Source of the DNA: Bacteroidia bacterium
GTDB lineage: Bacteria > Bacteroidota > Bacteroidia > J057
DNA: 38,644 nt
Reading direction: 5' to 3'
NCBI GenBank assembly: GCA_019695295.1
Contig: JAIBAH010000032.1
Location: 1 to 38,644 of the forward strand
The position numbers were made by a program, and so were the translations under genes. A model generated the notes under the pieces. The model searched no databases and had not been told where the DNA came from. It saw nothing but the letters and a program-made list of their open reading frames with translations. Shown here in pieces: positions 25,388 through 33,337 of the stretch; the stretch's first letter is position 1; each line of letters begins with the position of its first letter.

Positions 25388-25406
25388 AAAGCGTTTTTTA
25401 CGCTTT
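25388..25406. terminator. Short bidirectional terminator after the MurU-like gene
   Basis: The 7-bp stem AAAGCGT (25388-25394) and ACGCTTT (25400-25406) has a 5-T loop and is followed by a T-rich stretch. It sits in the 33-bp gap between converging genes ending at 25374 and 25408. Confidence 0.6.
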
Positions 25407-25407
25407 C

Positions 25408-25953
25408 TTATTTCTTTTTTCGGATTTTCCGGTTGTATTCTTTGGATTTTCCTTTGGGGATACTAAGGGTATTCCATTCCTGGCCTTTGATACATTTAGC
25501 GAGGTAAACAATCTGCCCTACATGATAAGCGATATGGGCGAGGCTCCGGACTAAAGCCTCCGGTACAGAGTGAGGCTCGTTTCTTATAAAAACAATGCTG
25601 CTCAGGTCTCCTTCCGTTAGTTCGGAAAGGGCTTCTTCCAGTACCCTGAACCCCTCATCCCATAAAACCTGTAATTCCTCCTTTGTCATCTCAGTCTCTT
25701 CAAACTCTTTATCTCTTTCTCTTTCGGGTTTTTCGCCGTCTGAGGTCAGAAAATCACTGAATCTGGAACACAGATTGCCATGAATATGCTGAATAAGCAC
25801 TGCAATGGAGTTGGATTCCTTGTCAGGGGAAAAGTGAAAATCAGGCGTATCAAGTTGAGCAAACGTGTTGTTTCCCATAGCTTTGTATCTTTGGAAAGTG
25901 TCTTTTACTGTGCGAACAAACTCATTTGCAGGAGCGATTTCAAACGTTTTCAT
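25408..25953 (-). CDS. DinB-superfamily protein (DUF1572-like)
   Basis: This 181-residue protein is predicted to be a four-helix bundle of the DinB/YfiT superfamily. Metal-binding histidines are visible in LIQHIHGN (first site) and in SLAHIAYHVGQIVYLAK (second site), in the spacing of DUF1572 proteins. These proteins are thought to be metal-dependent enzymes, some acting with low-molecular-weight thiols, but this subgroup has no proven reaction. It ends with a very basic tail (GKSKEYNRKIRKKK). It has no operon partner: the upstream neighbour is divergent and the downstream one convergent. Confidence 0.82.
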   Translation of the reverse strand: MKTFEIAPANEFVRTVKDTFQRYKAMGNNTFAQLDTPDFHFSPDKESNSIAVLIQHIHGNLCSRFSDFLTSDGEKPERERDKEFEETEMTKEELQVLWDEGFRVLEEALSELTEGDLSSIVFIRNEPHSVPEALVRSLAHIAYHVGQIVYLAKCIKGQEWNTLSIPKGKSKEYNRKIRKKK

Positions 25954-26029
25954 ACAATGGAATTAAATGGGTACCGGCCGTAAAAATATGATTTTTGTGT
26001 GAAATCCAAATAAAAAAGAATAAAAATCT

Positions 26030-26037
26030 TACTTTTG
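26030..26037 (+). promoter_or_regulatory. -7-like element for the isoprenoid-synthase-fold gene
   Basis: TACTTTTG matches TAnnTTTG, 38 bp before the ATG at 26076, without a clear -33 box. An AAGGAG sequence (26069-26074) lies only 1 nt before the ATG, too close for a normal Shine-Dalgarno role. Confidence 0.42.
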
Positions 26038-26075
26038 AGGAAAATTTTATTTTTCAAAAAAAAGAGTAAAGGAGA

Positions 26076-27083
26076 ATGATTCAGATTATCCGGGATTTTA
26101 TACGGGTTTTTTTTCGGTTTGGGAGGGAGATTCTGATTCAGGAATTTCACATCCGCAAAACCCTGAAGCCGCTTCTCCACCGGTTTTTGATAAAGGGAGA
26201 TAACACTTTTACCGAAAAAGACATCCGGCGAATGTGTTATTATGCCCGCTTTGTCCCGGCTGTGTCCGGAGCCGCTTACGGAACTCTGGTGAACCGCTCT
26301 CTTACCACAACAGAAAGACGGCTGATGCTGCTGCTGAGCGCTGCTGCACCGGTTTTTGATGATTATTTTGACGATAAATCCATGATGGCTTCCCGCCTGA
26401 AAACGATGATTGAAAACCCTCAGGCCTGTATTGCCGAAAACGCCAAAGAAAAAATATTTCTGAACCTTCTCTGTACCATCAGCGAGGGCGTAAAGGATAT
26501 GGATTTCTTTATGGAAGTCTGCCGGAAAGTGTATCAGTCTCAGGTGGACGCCCTTATGCAGGAATCGGCAGACACTCCCGCCGAAACGCTTAGAAAAATC
26601 ACGATGGACAAAGGCGGGTATTCTACATTGCTGTTTATTACCCTGATGGAGTATCCTCCGGTAAAGGGTGACAAGGAGGCAATTTACTATTTTGGCGGAA
26701 TGGTTCAGTGGGTAGATGATATTTTTGATGTATATGACGATACCCGGGACGGAATCCGGACACCGGCAAGCACAGCCGGAGATATCATAGAACTCAGGGC
26801 TGAATTTGAAAGCGGATTAATGGAGCTCCGGCGGTTGTTTATGAACCTGGACCTTCCTGAAGGGCAAAAACAGCGTTTTCTGGATTTACAATGGTTCTTC
26901 TTTACAAGGGCATTTGTTTGTCTGGAACAGTTCAGCAACCTGGAAAAGCAGTATCCGAAACCCTTTAAGCCCGATAGGTACACCCGTAAAGACCTCATTT
27001 GTGACATGGAAAAGGCCTCAAATATCATAAAATGGCTTAAATATTTTTATAATTGGAAAGAAACTTTAAAATCTTGTGATTAA
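26076..27083 (+). CDS. Class I isoprenoid-synthase-fold protein, function unknown
   Basis: This 335-residue, largely helical protein has two Asp-rich motifs in the spacing of class I isoprenoid synthases: DDYFDD (95-100) and QWVDDIFDVYDD (211-222). The latter contains the QxxDDxxD element shared by prenyl-diphosphate synthases and squalene/phytoene-type enzymes. A KGG motif (179-181) precedes the second site, as expected for a diphosphate-contacting residue. Both motifs appear intact, so metal-diphosphate chemistry is likely. Overall sequence is not that of a standard FPP/GGPP or phytoene synthase, and it has an amphipathic basic N-terminus (RDFIRVFFRFGREI). It may be a terpene synthase or head-to-head prenyltransferase; the product is unknown. 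A two-component system starts 37 bp downstream on the same strand. Confidence 0.7.
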   Translation: MIQIIRDFIRVFFRFGREILIQEFHIRKTLKPLLHRFLIKGDNTFTEKDIRRMCYYARFVPAVSGAAYGTLVNRSLTTTERRLMLLLSAAAPVFDDYFDDKSMMASRLKTMIENPQACIAENAKEKIFLNLLCTISEGVKDMDFFMEVCRKVYQSQVDALMQESADTPAETLRKITMDKGGYSTLLFITLMEYPPVKGDKEAIYYFGGMVQWVDDIFDVYDDTRDGIRTPASTAGDIIELRAEFESGLMELRRLFMNLDLPEGQKQRFLDLQWFFFTRAFVCLEQFSNLEKQYPKPFKPDRYTRKDLICDMEKASNIIKWLKYFYNWKETLKSCD

Positions 27084-27084
27084 T

Positions 27085-27098
27085 CCGTAAATTTACGG
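27085..27098. repeat. 14-bp perfect palindrome before the response regulator
   Basis: CCGTAAATTTACGG lies between the stop of the isoprenoid-synthase-like gene (27083) and the response regulator ATG (27121). It could be an operator or a small hairpin; there is no T tract to make it a convincing terminator. Confidence 0.45.
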
Positions 27099-27120
27099 GC
27101 TGATTTATGCATCAACCAAA

Positions 27121-27810
27121 ATGAATATACAAGTTTTAATTATAGAAGATGAGCCAAAAACCGCTCAGTCTCTGAAACAGGGACTCGAGGAATACCACTA
27201 TGAAGTGGACCTTGCCTATGACGGACATTTCGGGCTTCGGCTGGCAAAAGAAAAAAAATACGACATTATAGTTACTGATATAATACTTCCCTATTTAAAC
27301 GGGATTGAGATTTGTAAAGAGCTGAGAGGGCTGGGAATACAGACCCCCATTATTATCCTTACCGCCCTTGGTAATACCGATGATGTGGTGATGGGATTTG
27401 ATGCGGGAGCCGATGACTATCTGACCAAGCCCTTTGAATTAAAAGAACTGCTCGTCAGAATAAGGGCACTCCTTAAACGTTCGAGTAATGCACCCTTGCC
27501 GCCCAATATACTCAGAACCAAAGAAATAGAGGTGAATCTCGACACCCGGCTTGTACTGAGAAACGGCAAACGAATCGAACTCACCCCCAAAGAATTTGCA
27601 TTACTTGTGTTTTTTATACGACACAGGGGAAAAGTGGTTTCTAAAAGTGATATCGCCGATAAGGTATGGGACATAGATTTCGATACGGGAACCAATGTAA
27701 TAGAAGTCTATGTGAATTATCTGCGAAAAAAGATAGACAAAGACTTCGAGAAAAAACTCATTCATACTCAATTTGGACTGGGATATGTTTTTAAAGATGA
27801 TGAGCAGTAA
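27121..27810 (+). CDS. OmpR/PhoB-family response regulator
   Basis: This 229-residue protein has an N-terminal receiver domain with acidic pocket E9-D10-E11, phospho-acceptor D53 (VTDIILP), T81 and K103 (LTKPFE). A C-terminal winged-helix DNA-binding domain spans about 130-227 (RIELTPKEFALLVFFIRHRGKVVSKSDI and VIEVYVNYLRKKI). All phosphorelay residues are present. Its stop codon is 3 bp before the histidine kinase ATG, so the two form one unit. Targets unknown; the isoprenoid-synthase-like gene just upstream is a candidate for joint transcription or regulation. Confidence 0.95.
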   Translation: MNIQVLIIEDEPKTAQSLKQGLEEYHYEVDLAYDGHFGLRLAKEKKYDIIVTDIILPYLNGIEICKELRGLGIQTPIIILTALGNTDDVVMGFDAGADDYLTKPFELKELLVRIRALLKRSSNAPLPPNILRTKEIEVNLDTRLVLRNGKRIELTPKEFALLVFFIRHRGKVVSKSDIADKVWDIDFDTGTNVIEVYVNYLRKKIDKDFEKKLIHTQFGLGYVFKDDEQ

Positions 27811-27813
27811 AAT

Positions 27814-29217
27814 ATGCAGATACGGACAAGGCTGACCTTACAGTTTTTCGGAATTGTAGCGGGCATTTTATTGTGCTCGTTGCTTGCTGTATATTCTGTA
27901 TCTTCCCGTTACAGGGCAGACGCATTTTATATCCGGCTCAAGGAAAAAGCCATTACCTATTCCAATATCAAGCTGGATGAATCCAAAAAGGATTCTAACC
28001 TTATCGTTATCATCAACCGAGCCAAAAAAGACGCAATCTATAAAGAATATGTAATCCTTTTTGACTCCCTTGGAGGAGAAGTATATCCCAATAAGGAACT
28101 TGTACCATTTGAAAAACCCCCCTGGCTGGAACTGATTCAACAACAGAAATGGATTCCCCGGATTATAGAAGAAGGAGAGAAAAAGTTCAATGTAGGCGAG
28201 TATGAAATCTACGGTTTACTGTACCGGGACAAGGAATGTAATGACGTATATGTAACAATTGCGGGTGCGGTGGACTTGTTTGGAAGGGGAGAAATCCGGA
28301 ATCTGCGCAATACTCTCATACTGGTTTTTTTTATTGTGATATTCGCTTCCTCCATCCTGGGATGGCTATTTGCAGGGAAAGCACTTCATCCTATTCTTAC
28401 TGTAATCCATGAAGTAAATACGATTTCGCCCGCAAAACTCAGTCAGCGGCTGGGAGAGCCCGAAAACAAGGACGAAATCTATCATCTGATTAATACGTTC
28501 AATAATCTCCTGAGCAGAATCGAAAACGCATTTAAAATTCAGAAAACCTTTGTGGCCAATGCTTCCCACGAACTAAAAAACATGCTCACAGTAATCACTT
28601 CTCAGCTTGAAGTAAGTGAAATGAAGGAAAGAAGTGTAGAAGAATATCAAAAAACAATACACTCCATCTTTGAGGATATCAAAAACCTCAACGAGGTATC
28701 CAACCGGCTGCTGGAGCTGGCAAAAATCAGTGGGGAAAACTCCTCTGTTCCGTTTACTCCCATCCGGATTGACGAGGTGGTGTGGCAGGCCCGTGCTGAT
28801 GTTCTCAGAAGAAATGATAAATACCGGGTGAAAGTAGATTTTGGCGACTTTCCGGAGGACAGTGCAGATGACGGCCTTACCATATCTGGCAACGAAGCCC
28901 TCCTAAAAACTGCTTTTCTGAACCTTATGGAAAATGCCTGTAAATTTTCCTCTGCTCACGATGTAAGTGTAAAAATATATCAGAAAGAAAAACTTACATT
29001 TGTAGATTTCACAGACACAGGCAGCGGAATCCCTGAAAAGGACTTACCGTATATCTTCGAACCGTTTTACCGCAGCTCGAATACCCGTACCACCAAAGGT
29101 CACGGAATCGGGCTTTCGCTTGTGGCCGCTATCGTGAAACTTCATAATGCCACGATTGAAGTAAAAAGTAAATTATATCAGGGCTCCACGTTTAAAATAA
29201 CCTTTAAAAGGAATTGA
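27814..29217 (+). CDS. Membrane sensor histidine kinase
   Basis: This 467-residue kinase has TM1 at 8-30, a periplasmic sensor of about 135 residues without a recognised fold, TM2 at 168-189 and a HAMP segment (190-243). The dimerisation domain carries the phospho-acceptor H252 in ASHELKNMLT, and the ATPase domain has N374 (N box), DTGSGIP (401-407) and GHGIGLSL (429-436). In the H box the usual Arg-Thr-Pro is replaced by Lys-Asn-Met, an unusual but not disabling variant. It is the cognate kinase of the response regulator encoded 3 bp upstream. Its stop codon abuts the stop of prfB on the other strand without any spacer. Confidence 0.94.
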   Translation: MQIRTRLTLQFFGIVAGILLCSLLAVYSVSSRYRADAFYIRLKEKAITYSNIKLDESKKDSNLIVIINRAKKDAIYKEYVILFDSLGGEVYPNKELVPFEKPPWLELIQQQKWIPRIIEEGEKKFNVGEYEIYGLLYRDKECNDVYVTIAGAVDLFGRGEIRNLRNTLILVFFIVIFASSILGWLFAGKALHPILTVIHEVNTISPAKLSQRLGEPENKDEIYHLINTFNNLLSRIENAFKIQKTFVANASHELKNMLTVITSQLEVSEMKERSVEEYQKTIHSIFEDIKNLNEVSNRLLELAKISGENSSVPFTPIRIDEVVWQARADVLRRNDKYRVKVDFGDFPEDSADDGLTISGNEALLKTAFLNLMENACKFSSAHDVSVKIYQKEKLTFVDFTDTGSGIPEKDLPYIFEPFYRSSNTRTTKGHGIGLSLVAAIVKLHNATIEVKSKLYQGSTFKITFKRN

Positions 29218-30310
29218 TTATGAATCTCTTCCATACAACATAAGGAACGCTGTAATAAAGTCATCCAGATCCCCGTTCAGTACAGCAGTCGTATCTCTTT
29301 TTTCCACCCCGGTCCGTACATCTTTTACCCTGCTGTCGTCCAGTACATAGTTCCGGATTTGAGAGCCCCACTCAATTTTCATTTTTCCTTCCTCCACTTT
29401 AGCTTTCTCTTCATTCTGCTTTTGTAATTCCATCTGATAAAGACGGCTTTTTAACAGCTGAAGGGCCTTGTCCCGGTTTTCGTGCTGAGAACGAGCCTGC
29501 TGACATTCCACAACAATGCCTGAGGGATGATGTACAACCCTTACAGCAGTTTCTACTTTATTTACATTTTGTCCTCCTGCTCCGCTTGCGCGATAGGTGT
29601 CCCAGGTTAAATCCGCAGGATTAATGACAATTTCTATTTTGTCATCTACTTCAGGATAAACAAAGACAGAAGAAAACGAAGTCTGACGTTTTCCCTGAGC
29701 ATTGAAAGGACTTACCCTCACAAGCCGGTGCACTCCGATTTCGCCTTTGAGATAGCCATAGGCAAACTCCCCTTCTATCTCCAGCGAAACACTTTTGATT
29801 CCGGCGGTGTCTCCTATTTTCTCATCAATAATACTGCACTTATAGCCATGCTTTTCAGCATACATAATATACATACGCTTGAGAATATCCGCCCAGTCCT
29901 GTGCTTCTGTACCGCCTGCTCCGGCATTGATTTCCAGAATGCAGTTCAGCCTGTCCTCTTCTTTGGAGAGCATATTTCTCAGCTCCAGCTTTTCCAGCAC
30001 CTCTATCGCTTCAAGGTACGCAGCATCTACTAAAGCAGCATTATCCTCAGATGGCTCTTCCCGGTAGAATTCATAATACAATTCTATATCCTCAATTTTT
30101 TTACTAAGGGTTTCATAAGGCTCAACCCATAGTTTTAATGACCCAATTTCCTTCATAATCACTTCTGCCCTTGCAGAATCAGACCAGAAGTCAGGCTCAT
30201 GTGTCAGCATTTCTTTGTCTTGTATCTCCTCACGCTTACGAGCGATGTCAAAGATACCTCCCCAGAGCGAAAGCTCTCTCTTGAACATCTTTTAATTGTT
30301 CAGTAGTCAT
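29218..30310 (-). CDS. prfB: Peptide chain release factor 2, expressed by programmed +1 frameshift
   Basis: RF2 recognises UGA and UAA stop codons and triggers peptide release. The coding sequence is split. Frame 1 starts at ATG 30310-30308 and encodes [20 protein letters not shown], then stops at TGA (30250-30248). Skipping the T at 30250 continues in the +1 frame from GAC (30249-30247) as [10 protein letters not shown] to the stop at 29218, giving 363 residues against 365 in E. coli. The slippery context GGGGAGG-TAT-CTT-TGA-C matches the known autoregulatory site, including the internal Shine-Dalgarno-like purines and CTTTGAC. SPF (200-202) is the RF2 stop-codon-reading motif and GGQ (245-247) the hydrolysis motif. 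Low RF2 levels favour the shift, giving autoregulation. An in-frame ATG at 30288 would omit the true N-terminus. Confidence 0.95.
30246..30262 (-). promoter_or_regulatory. Programmed +1 frameshift site of prfB
   Basis: On the minus strand the site reads GGGGAGGTATCTTTGAC. CTT in the P site can slip to TTT when the in-frame TGA is read slowly, and the GGGGAGG upstream acts like a Shine-Dalgarno sequence that promotes the shift. The layout follows the classical RF2 signal. Confidence 0.93.
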
Positions 30311-30541
30311 TTTTAGTAAATGTGTTAAAAAATAAATTAAAAATTTAAAAATCAGGCGCAAAAGTAGAACGTTTTTTTTGATTTTCCTATTTCTGCATGG
30401 ATGAAATCCTTTTACCTGCAATAAAGGCTTTGTACGGATGATGCTCAATACCGTTTTATTTTTCCCTGAAACCCCCAAAAAAATATTTTTTTCAGGAATA
30501 AACAGAACCTTTTTCAAAGAGTGTCGTATAGAAACCTATTC

Positions 30542-30559
30542 ACTTTGTAATTCAAAGTA
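30542..30559. promoter_or_regulatory. Candidate operator, copy 1: ACTTTGTAATTCAAAGTA
   Basis: The first 17 bp form a palindrome with 8-bp arms and one mismatch around a central A. It lies 23 bp before the ATG of the membrane-protein gene at 30583 and overlaps a near-consensus -7 element (TCACTTTG, 30540-30547). A copy identical at 16 of 18 positions is found at 31635-31652. The winged-helix protein encoded between the two sites is the obvious candidate ligand (inference). Confidence 0.55.
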
Positions 30560-30582
30560 ATTTGAAAAAAAGTACAATAAAA

Positions 30583-31221
30583 ATGGATAACCAAAATCAT
30601 ATTCAGACACTTGCAGAAATCCGGGCACTGATGGAGCGTTCCTCCCGCTTTATTTCCCTGAGCGGGCTTTCAGGGGTGATTGCCGGAATTGCGGCTCTTG
30701 CAGGGGCAACTGCAATGTATGCCCGGCTGGGCCTTTTTTCAGAGGGGAAAATCACCTGGTCTATCAACCGGATTCTTATGGAGGAAACCGATATCAGAGG
30801 ATTATTTTATTTTTTTCTGACAGACGCGTTCCTTGTACTTTTTACAGCACTTGCCGGGGCTTTGTTTTTTACTCACAGGCGCGCCATCAGACAAGGTCAG
30901 TCGCTCTGGAGCAAACTTTCGTTCCGGCTTGGGGTTAATCTGTTTATTCCGCTGATTACGGGAGCTGTTTTTTGTTTCCTGCTTTTGCTTCACCGGGATG
31001 TGTGGCTGATTGCCCCCGGAATGCTTATTTTTTATGGACTGGGTCTTGTAAACGGCAGTAAATATACGCTGGAAGATATTCGTTATCTGGGATATTGTCA
31101 GATTGTACTGGGGTTACTGGCAATGGCCTATCCTCAATACGGCTTACTCCTGTGGGCATTGGGCTTTGGAGTGCTTCACATTCTTTACGGCATTATGATG
31201 TGGAAAAAATACGGTCAGTAA
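30583..31221 (+). CDS. Six-helix membrane protein of unknown function
   Basis: The protein is 212 residues from the ATG at 30583; an in-frame TTG at 30562 is less likely. A short cytoplasmic-type N-terminus with IRALMERSSRFISLSGLSG leads into about six transmembrane segments: 24-46, 74-96, 114-137, 141-158, 167-182 and 184-205. This opening (MERSSRFISLSGLSG) is one I associate with Bacteroidota proteins encoded beside winged-helix regulators. No enzymatic motif is seen. The regulator gene follows after 38 bp and a DUF4173 gene after that, suggesting one functional module. A palindromic candidate operator lies just upstream. Confidence 0.78.
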   Translation: MDNQNHIQTLAEIRALMERSSRFISLSGLSGVIAGIAALAGATAMYARLGLFSEGKITWSINRILMEETDIRGLFYFFLTDAFLVLFTALAGALFFTHRRAIRQGQSLWSKLSFRLGVNLFIPLITGAVFCFLLLLHRDVWLIAPGMLIFYGLGLVNGSKYTLEDIRYLGYCQIVLGLLAMAYPQYGLLLWALGFGVLHILYGIMMWKKYGQ

Positions 31222-31259
31222 ATGATAGATTTAAAATTACAATTTTATAGGTTTATGGA

Positions 31260-31559
31260 ATGAAGGAGATTATTGATAAATTAAATAAAGCATTTGACCA
31301 CCGGGTAAGGCTGGGAATCATGTCCATTCTCATGGTAAATGAGCGGGTGGATTTTGGTACATTCAAGGAAATGCTGGATTTAACAGACGGTAATCTTGCA
31401 ACGCATATTACTGCACTCGAAAAGCACGGATATCTGGAGGTTCAGAAGCAGTTTATCGGCAAAAAACCCAATACATCCTATGCTGCAACTCCGGAAGGAA
31501 AAACGGCTTTTCACGAACATCTTGCCGCGCTGGAAAGCCTGCTGAACAAAAATCAGTAA
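31260..31559 (+). CDS. Winged-helix transcriptional regulator (small, HTH_34-type)
   Basis: This 99-residue protein is a single winged-helix domain of the PF13601/ArsR-MarR-like kind. DHRVRLGIMSILM forms helix 1. FKEMLDLTDGNLATHITALEKHGYL holds the helix-turn-helix. The KKPNTSYAATPEGKTAF stretch is the wing, followed by a C-terminal dimerisation helix. There is no effector domain and no cysteine, so any signal would come from dimerisation or a partner, perhaps the membrane proteins on either side. Two near-identical palindromes flank it, before the first gene and before the DUF4173 gene, consistent with a repressor controlling both. It is probably cotranscribed with the upstream membrane protein gene (38-bp gap). 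Confidence 0.88.
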   Translation: MKEIIDKLNKAFDHRVRLGIMSILMVNERVDFGTFKEMLDLTDGNLATHITALEKHGYLEVQKQFIGKKPNTSYAATPEGKTAFHEHLAALESLLNKNQ

Positions 31560-31634
31560 CCCCGGAATATCCGGCGAACAGACTCCTTTTTTATTAAAAA
31601 AATAATATCACAGTTAAATTTTTTTTGTCTTTAT

Positions 31635-31652
31635 ACTTTTAAATTCAAAGTA
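31635..31652. promoter_or_regulatory. Candidate operator, copy 2: ACTTTTAAATTCAAAGTA
   Basis: A palindromic 17-bp core with one arm mismatch ends 6 bp before the DUF4173 ATG at 31658 and overlaps a -7-like TACTTTTA (31634-31641). It differs from the copy at 30542-30559 at only two adjacent positions. Confidence 0.55.
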
Positions 31653-31657
31653 CTTTT

Positions 31658-33202
31658 ATGATTCAAACCACACGTTCTGTCATCGCACCTGCACTGGTAT
31701 TAATCGGATACCACACCTTATTCTGGCATCAATGGCTGGGATTAAACAGTTTATTGTTTTCGTTGCTGACATTCAGCGTTTTGTTTATCGTAAGGCCTGA
31801 GAGCCGCACCTCCAGAGCCGTTTGGGTGACAACATTGGGGGCCCTGATTGGTGCCGGAATGATTGTGTATTACAATACGCTCAATAGCAAGATACTGGGA
31901 GTGCTGATGTATATGACGGCAATTGGATTCTGGCTGCAACCCCGCCTGTACTTCACGGGATTTGCCCTGATGACCTACCTGACTGAAATTTTCAAGGAGA
32001 TTCCCCTGAGTATTTTAGGGCGACTCCGCGGGCTATTGAGCAAAGACAGGCAGACCTCCTCCCGTAAAATCACTTTTGAGTATATTTTTATTCCTGTGCT
32101 GATTATCGGAATATTCTTTGGGATATACATTTACGCAAACCCGGAATTCAGCCGGATATTTACCCTGATGCTGAATCGTGCAATAGAATTCTTAGAGACG
32201 CTGGACTGGTCATGGTTTCTCTTTATGTTTACCGGCATTGGGATTTCATCGGTTATTTTCTGGCAAAGCCCAACCCGGTACTGGCTGATGCGTCAGGGCC
32301 GAAAGCAACTGGCATTAATCCGTAAAAGAACCAAAACCTATCCCAACCGGCTTCACACCGGACTGTACCACGAATTCAGAATTGCGATACTGACCCTGGG
32401 CGGGCTTAACCTGCTTCTGCTGGCGGTAAACCTTACGGATTTATACTATGTATGGCTTCATTTTGACCGGTTTCGCCCATCAAACTTTACGCTCTACGTG
32501 CATGAAGGCACTTATAATCTGGTCATTAGCATTCTGTTGGCGATGGGAGTAGCGTTGTATTTTTTCAGAAAAAATCTGAATTTCTTTAGTAAAAATCAAA
32601 CACTCATTACGGTTACTTATCTGTGGATTGCCCAAAATGCATTTTTGGCGATGTCAGTAGGGATGAGAAACTTCCGTTATATAGAGCATTTCGGGCTGGC
32701 ATACAAAAGGGTGGGATTAATTCTTTTCCTTATTCTTACCCTTTTCGGGTTATTTTCTCTGTATCTGAAAATAAAAAATAAAAGAAGCAATTTTTTCCTA
32801 TTCGTTACCAATTCCTGGGCACTATTCGTAGTCAGTATCCTCTCTGTATGCATTAACTGGGATATGGTAATTACACGCTACAATCTTACAATGCCGGTAA
32901 AAGCGCAAATGGATATTCACTTTCTGATTTTTGAAATGTCTCTTCAAAATACTCCGCTTTTAGTAAAGCATCAGGACTTAATTGCAGAAAAAGGGAAAGC
33001 AGTTTATGGTAGTCCGGAGGAAGTGAAAAAACTTATCCGAAACAAAATGAACCAATATATTGAGGTAGTGGAAAAAAAACAATCATGGCAATCCTGGAAT
33101 TATACTTATCTTCATCATTATCAATACTTAAAACAAATTCAATATGAGACAACTGCTGATAATCTGCCTTTACCTTCTGGTCGTATTCAGGAGAAGCACT
33201 GA
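31658..33202 (+). CDS. DUF4173 multi-spanning membrane protein
   Basis: This 514-residue protein has about eleven or more transmembrane segments covering residues 8-430, with a soluble C-terminal part (about 430-514, ending in a His/Tyr-rich stretch). The central NLLLLAVNLTDLYYVWL and VHEGTYNLVISILLAMG, and the later NFRYIEHFGLAYKRVGL with MPVKAQMDIHFL, are landmarks of DUF4173/DUF4153 proteins. No biochemical function is known for the family. The 98-bp gap from the winged-helix gene contains a palindrome matching the one in front of the first gene of the cluster, so it is likely coregulated from its own promoter. A 31-codon open frame overlaps its 3' end. Confidence 0.85.
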   Translation: MIQTTRSVIAPALVLIGYHTLFWHQWLGLNSLLFSLLTFSVLFIVRPESRTSRAVWVTTLGALIGAGMIVYYNTLNSKILGVLMYMTAIGFWLQPRLYFTGFALMTYLTEIFKEIPLSILGRLRGLLSKDRQTSSRKITFEYIFIPVLIIGIFFGIYIYANPEFSRIFTLMLNRAIEFLETLDWSWFLFMFTGIGISSVIFWQSPTRYWLMRQGRKQLALIRKRTKTYPNRLHTGLYHEFRIAILTLGGLNLLLLAVNLTDLYYVWLHFDRFRPSNFTLYVHEGTYNLVISILLAMGVALYFFRKNLNFFSKNQTLITVTYLWIAQNAFLAMSVGMRNFRYIEHFGLAYKRVGLILFLILTLFGLFSLYLKIKNKRSNFFLFVTNSWALFVVSILSVCINWDMVITRYNLTMPVKAQMDIHFLIFEMSLQNTPLLVKHQDLIAEKGKAVYGSPEEVKKLIRNKMNQYIEVVEKKQSWQSWNYTYLHHYQYLKQIQYETTADNLPLPSGRIQEKH

Positions 33203-33239
33203 CCGGCGTAAACGGATAGCCCGGCGTTCACTGTTTTAA
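33144..33239 (+). CDS. Possible 31-residue single-span membrane peptide overlapping the DUF4173 gene end
   Basis: An ATG at 33144 opens a +1-shifted frame that overlaps the last 59 nt of the DUF4173 gene and ends at TAA 33237-33239. The peptide has a hydrophobic span (LLIICLYLLVVF) followed by a strongly basic tail (RRSTDRRKRIARRSLF), the shape of small membrane regulators. There is no Shine-Dalgarno site, and a short overlapping frame can arise by chance. Confidence 0.28.
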   Translation: MRQLLIICLYLLVVFRRSTDRRKRIARRSLF

Positions 33240-33275
33240 GCCCCCTTCATTCAAAACAATCTGCCGTAAAAGAGC

Positions 33276-33311
33276 CCGGTCTCTCTGAACGAATTGTATT
33301 AGAGAGACCGG
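33276..33311. terminator. Bidirectional terminator between the DUF4173 and PKD-repeat genes
   Basis: A perfect 11-bp stem, CCGGTCTCTCT (33276-33286) and AGAGAGACCGG (33301-33311), has a 14-nt loop. Short T-rich tracts follow on both strands. It sits between converging genes. Confidence 0.8.
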
Positions 33312-33337
33312 AGTTTTATGAAAAACCTCTAAATTGT

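Noticed and set aside
30248-30517. 89-codon minus-strand frame upstream of prfB as a separate gene
   Set aside because: Its last 20 codons are the real RF2 leader before the frameshift; the upstream part is AT-rich sequence with no protein-like character.
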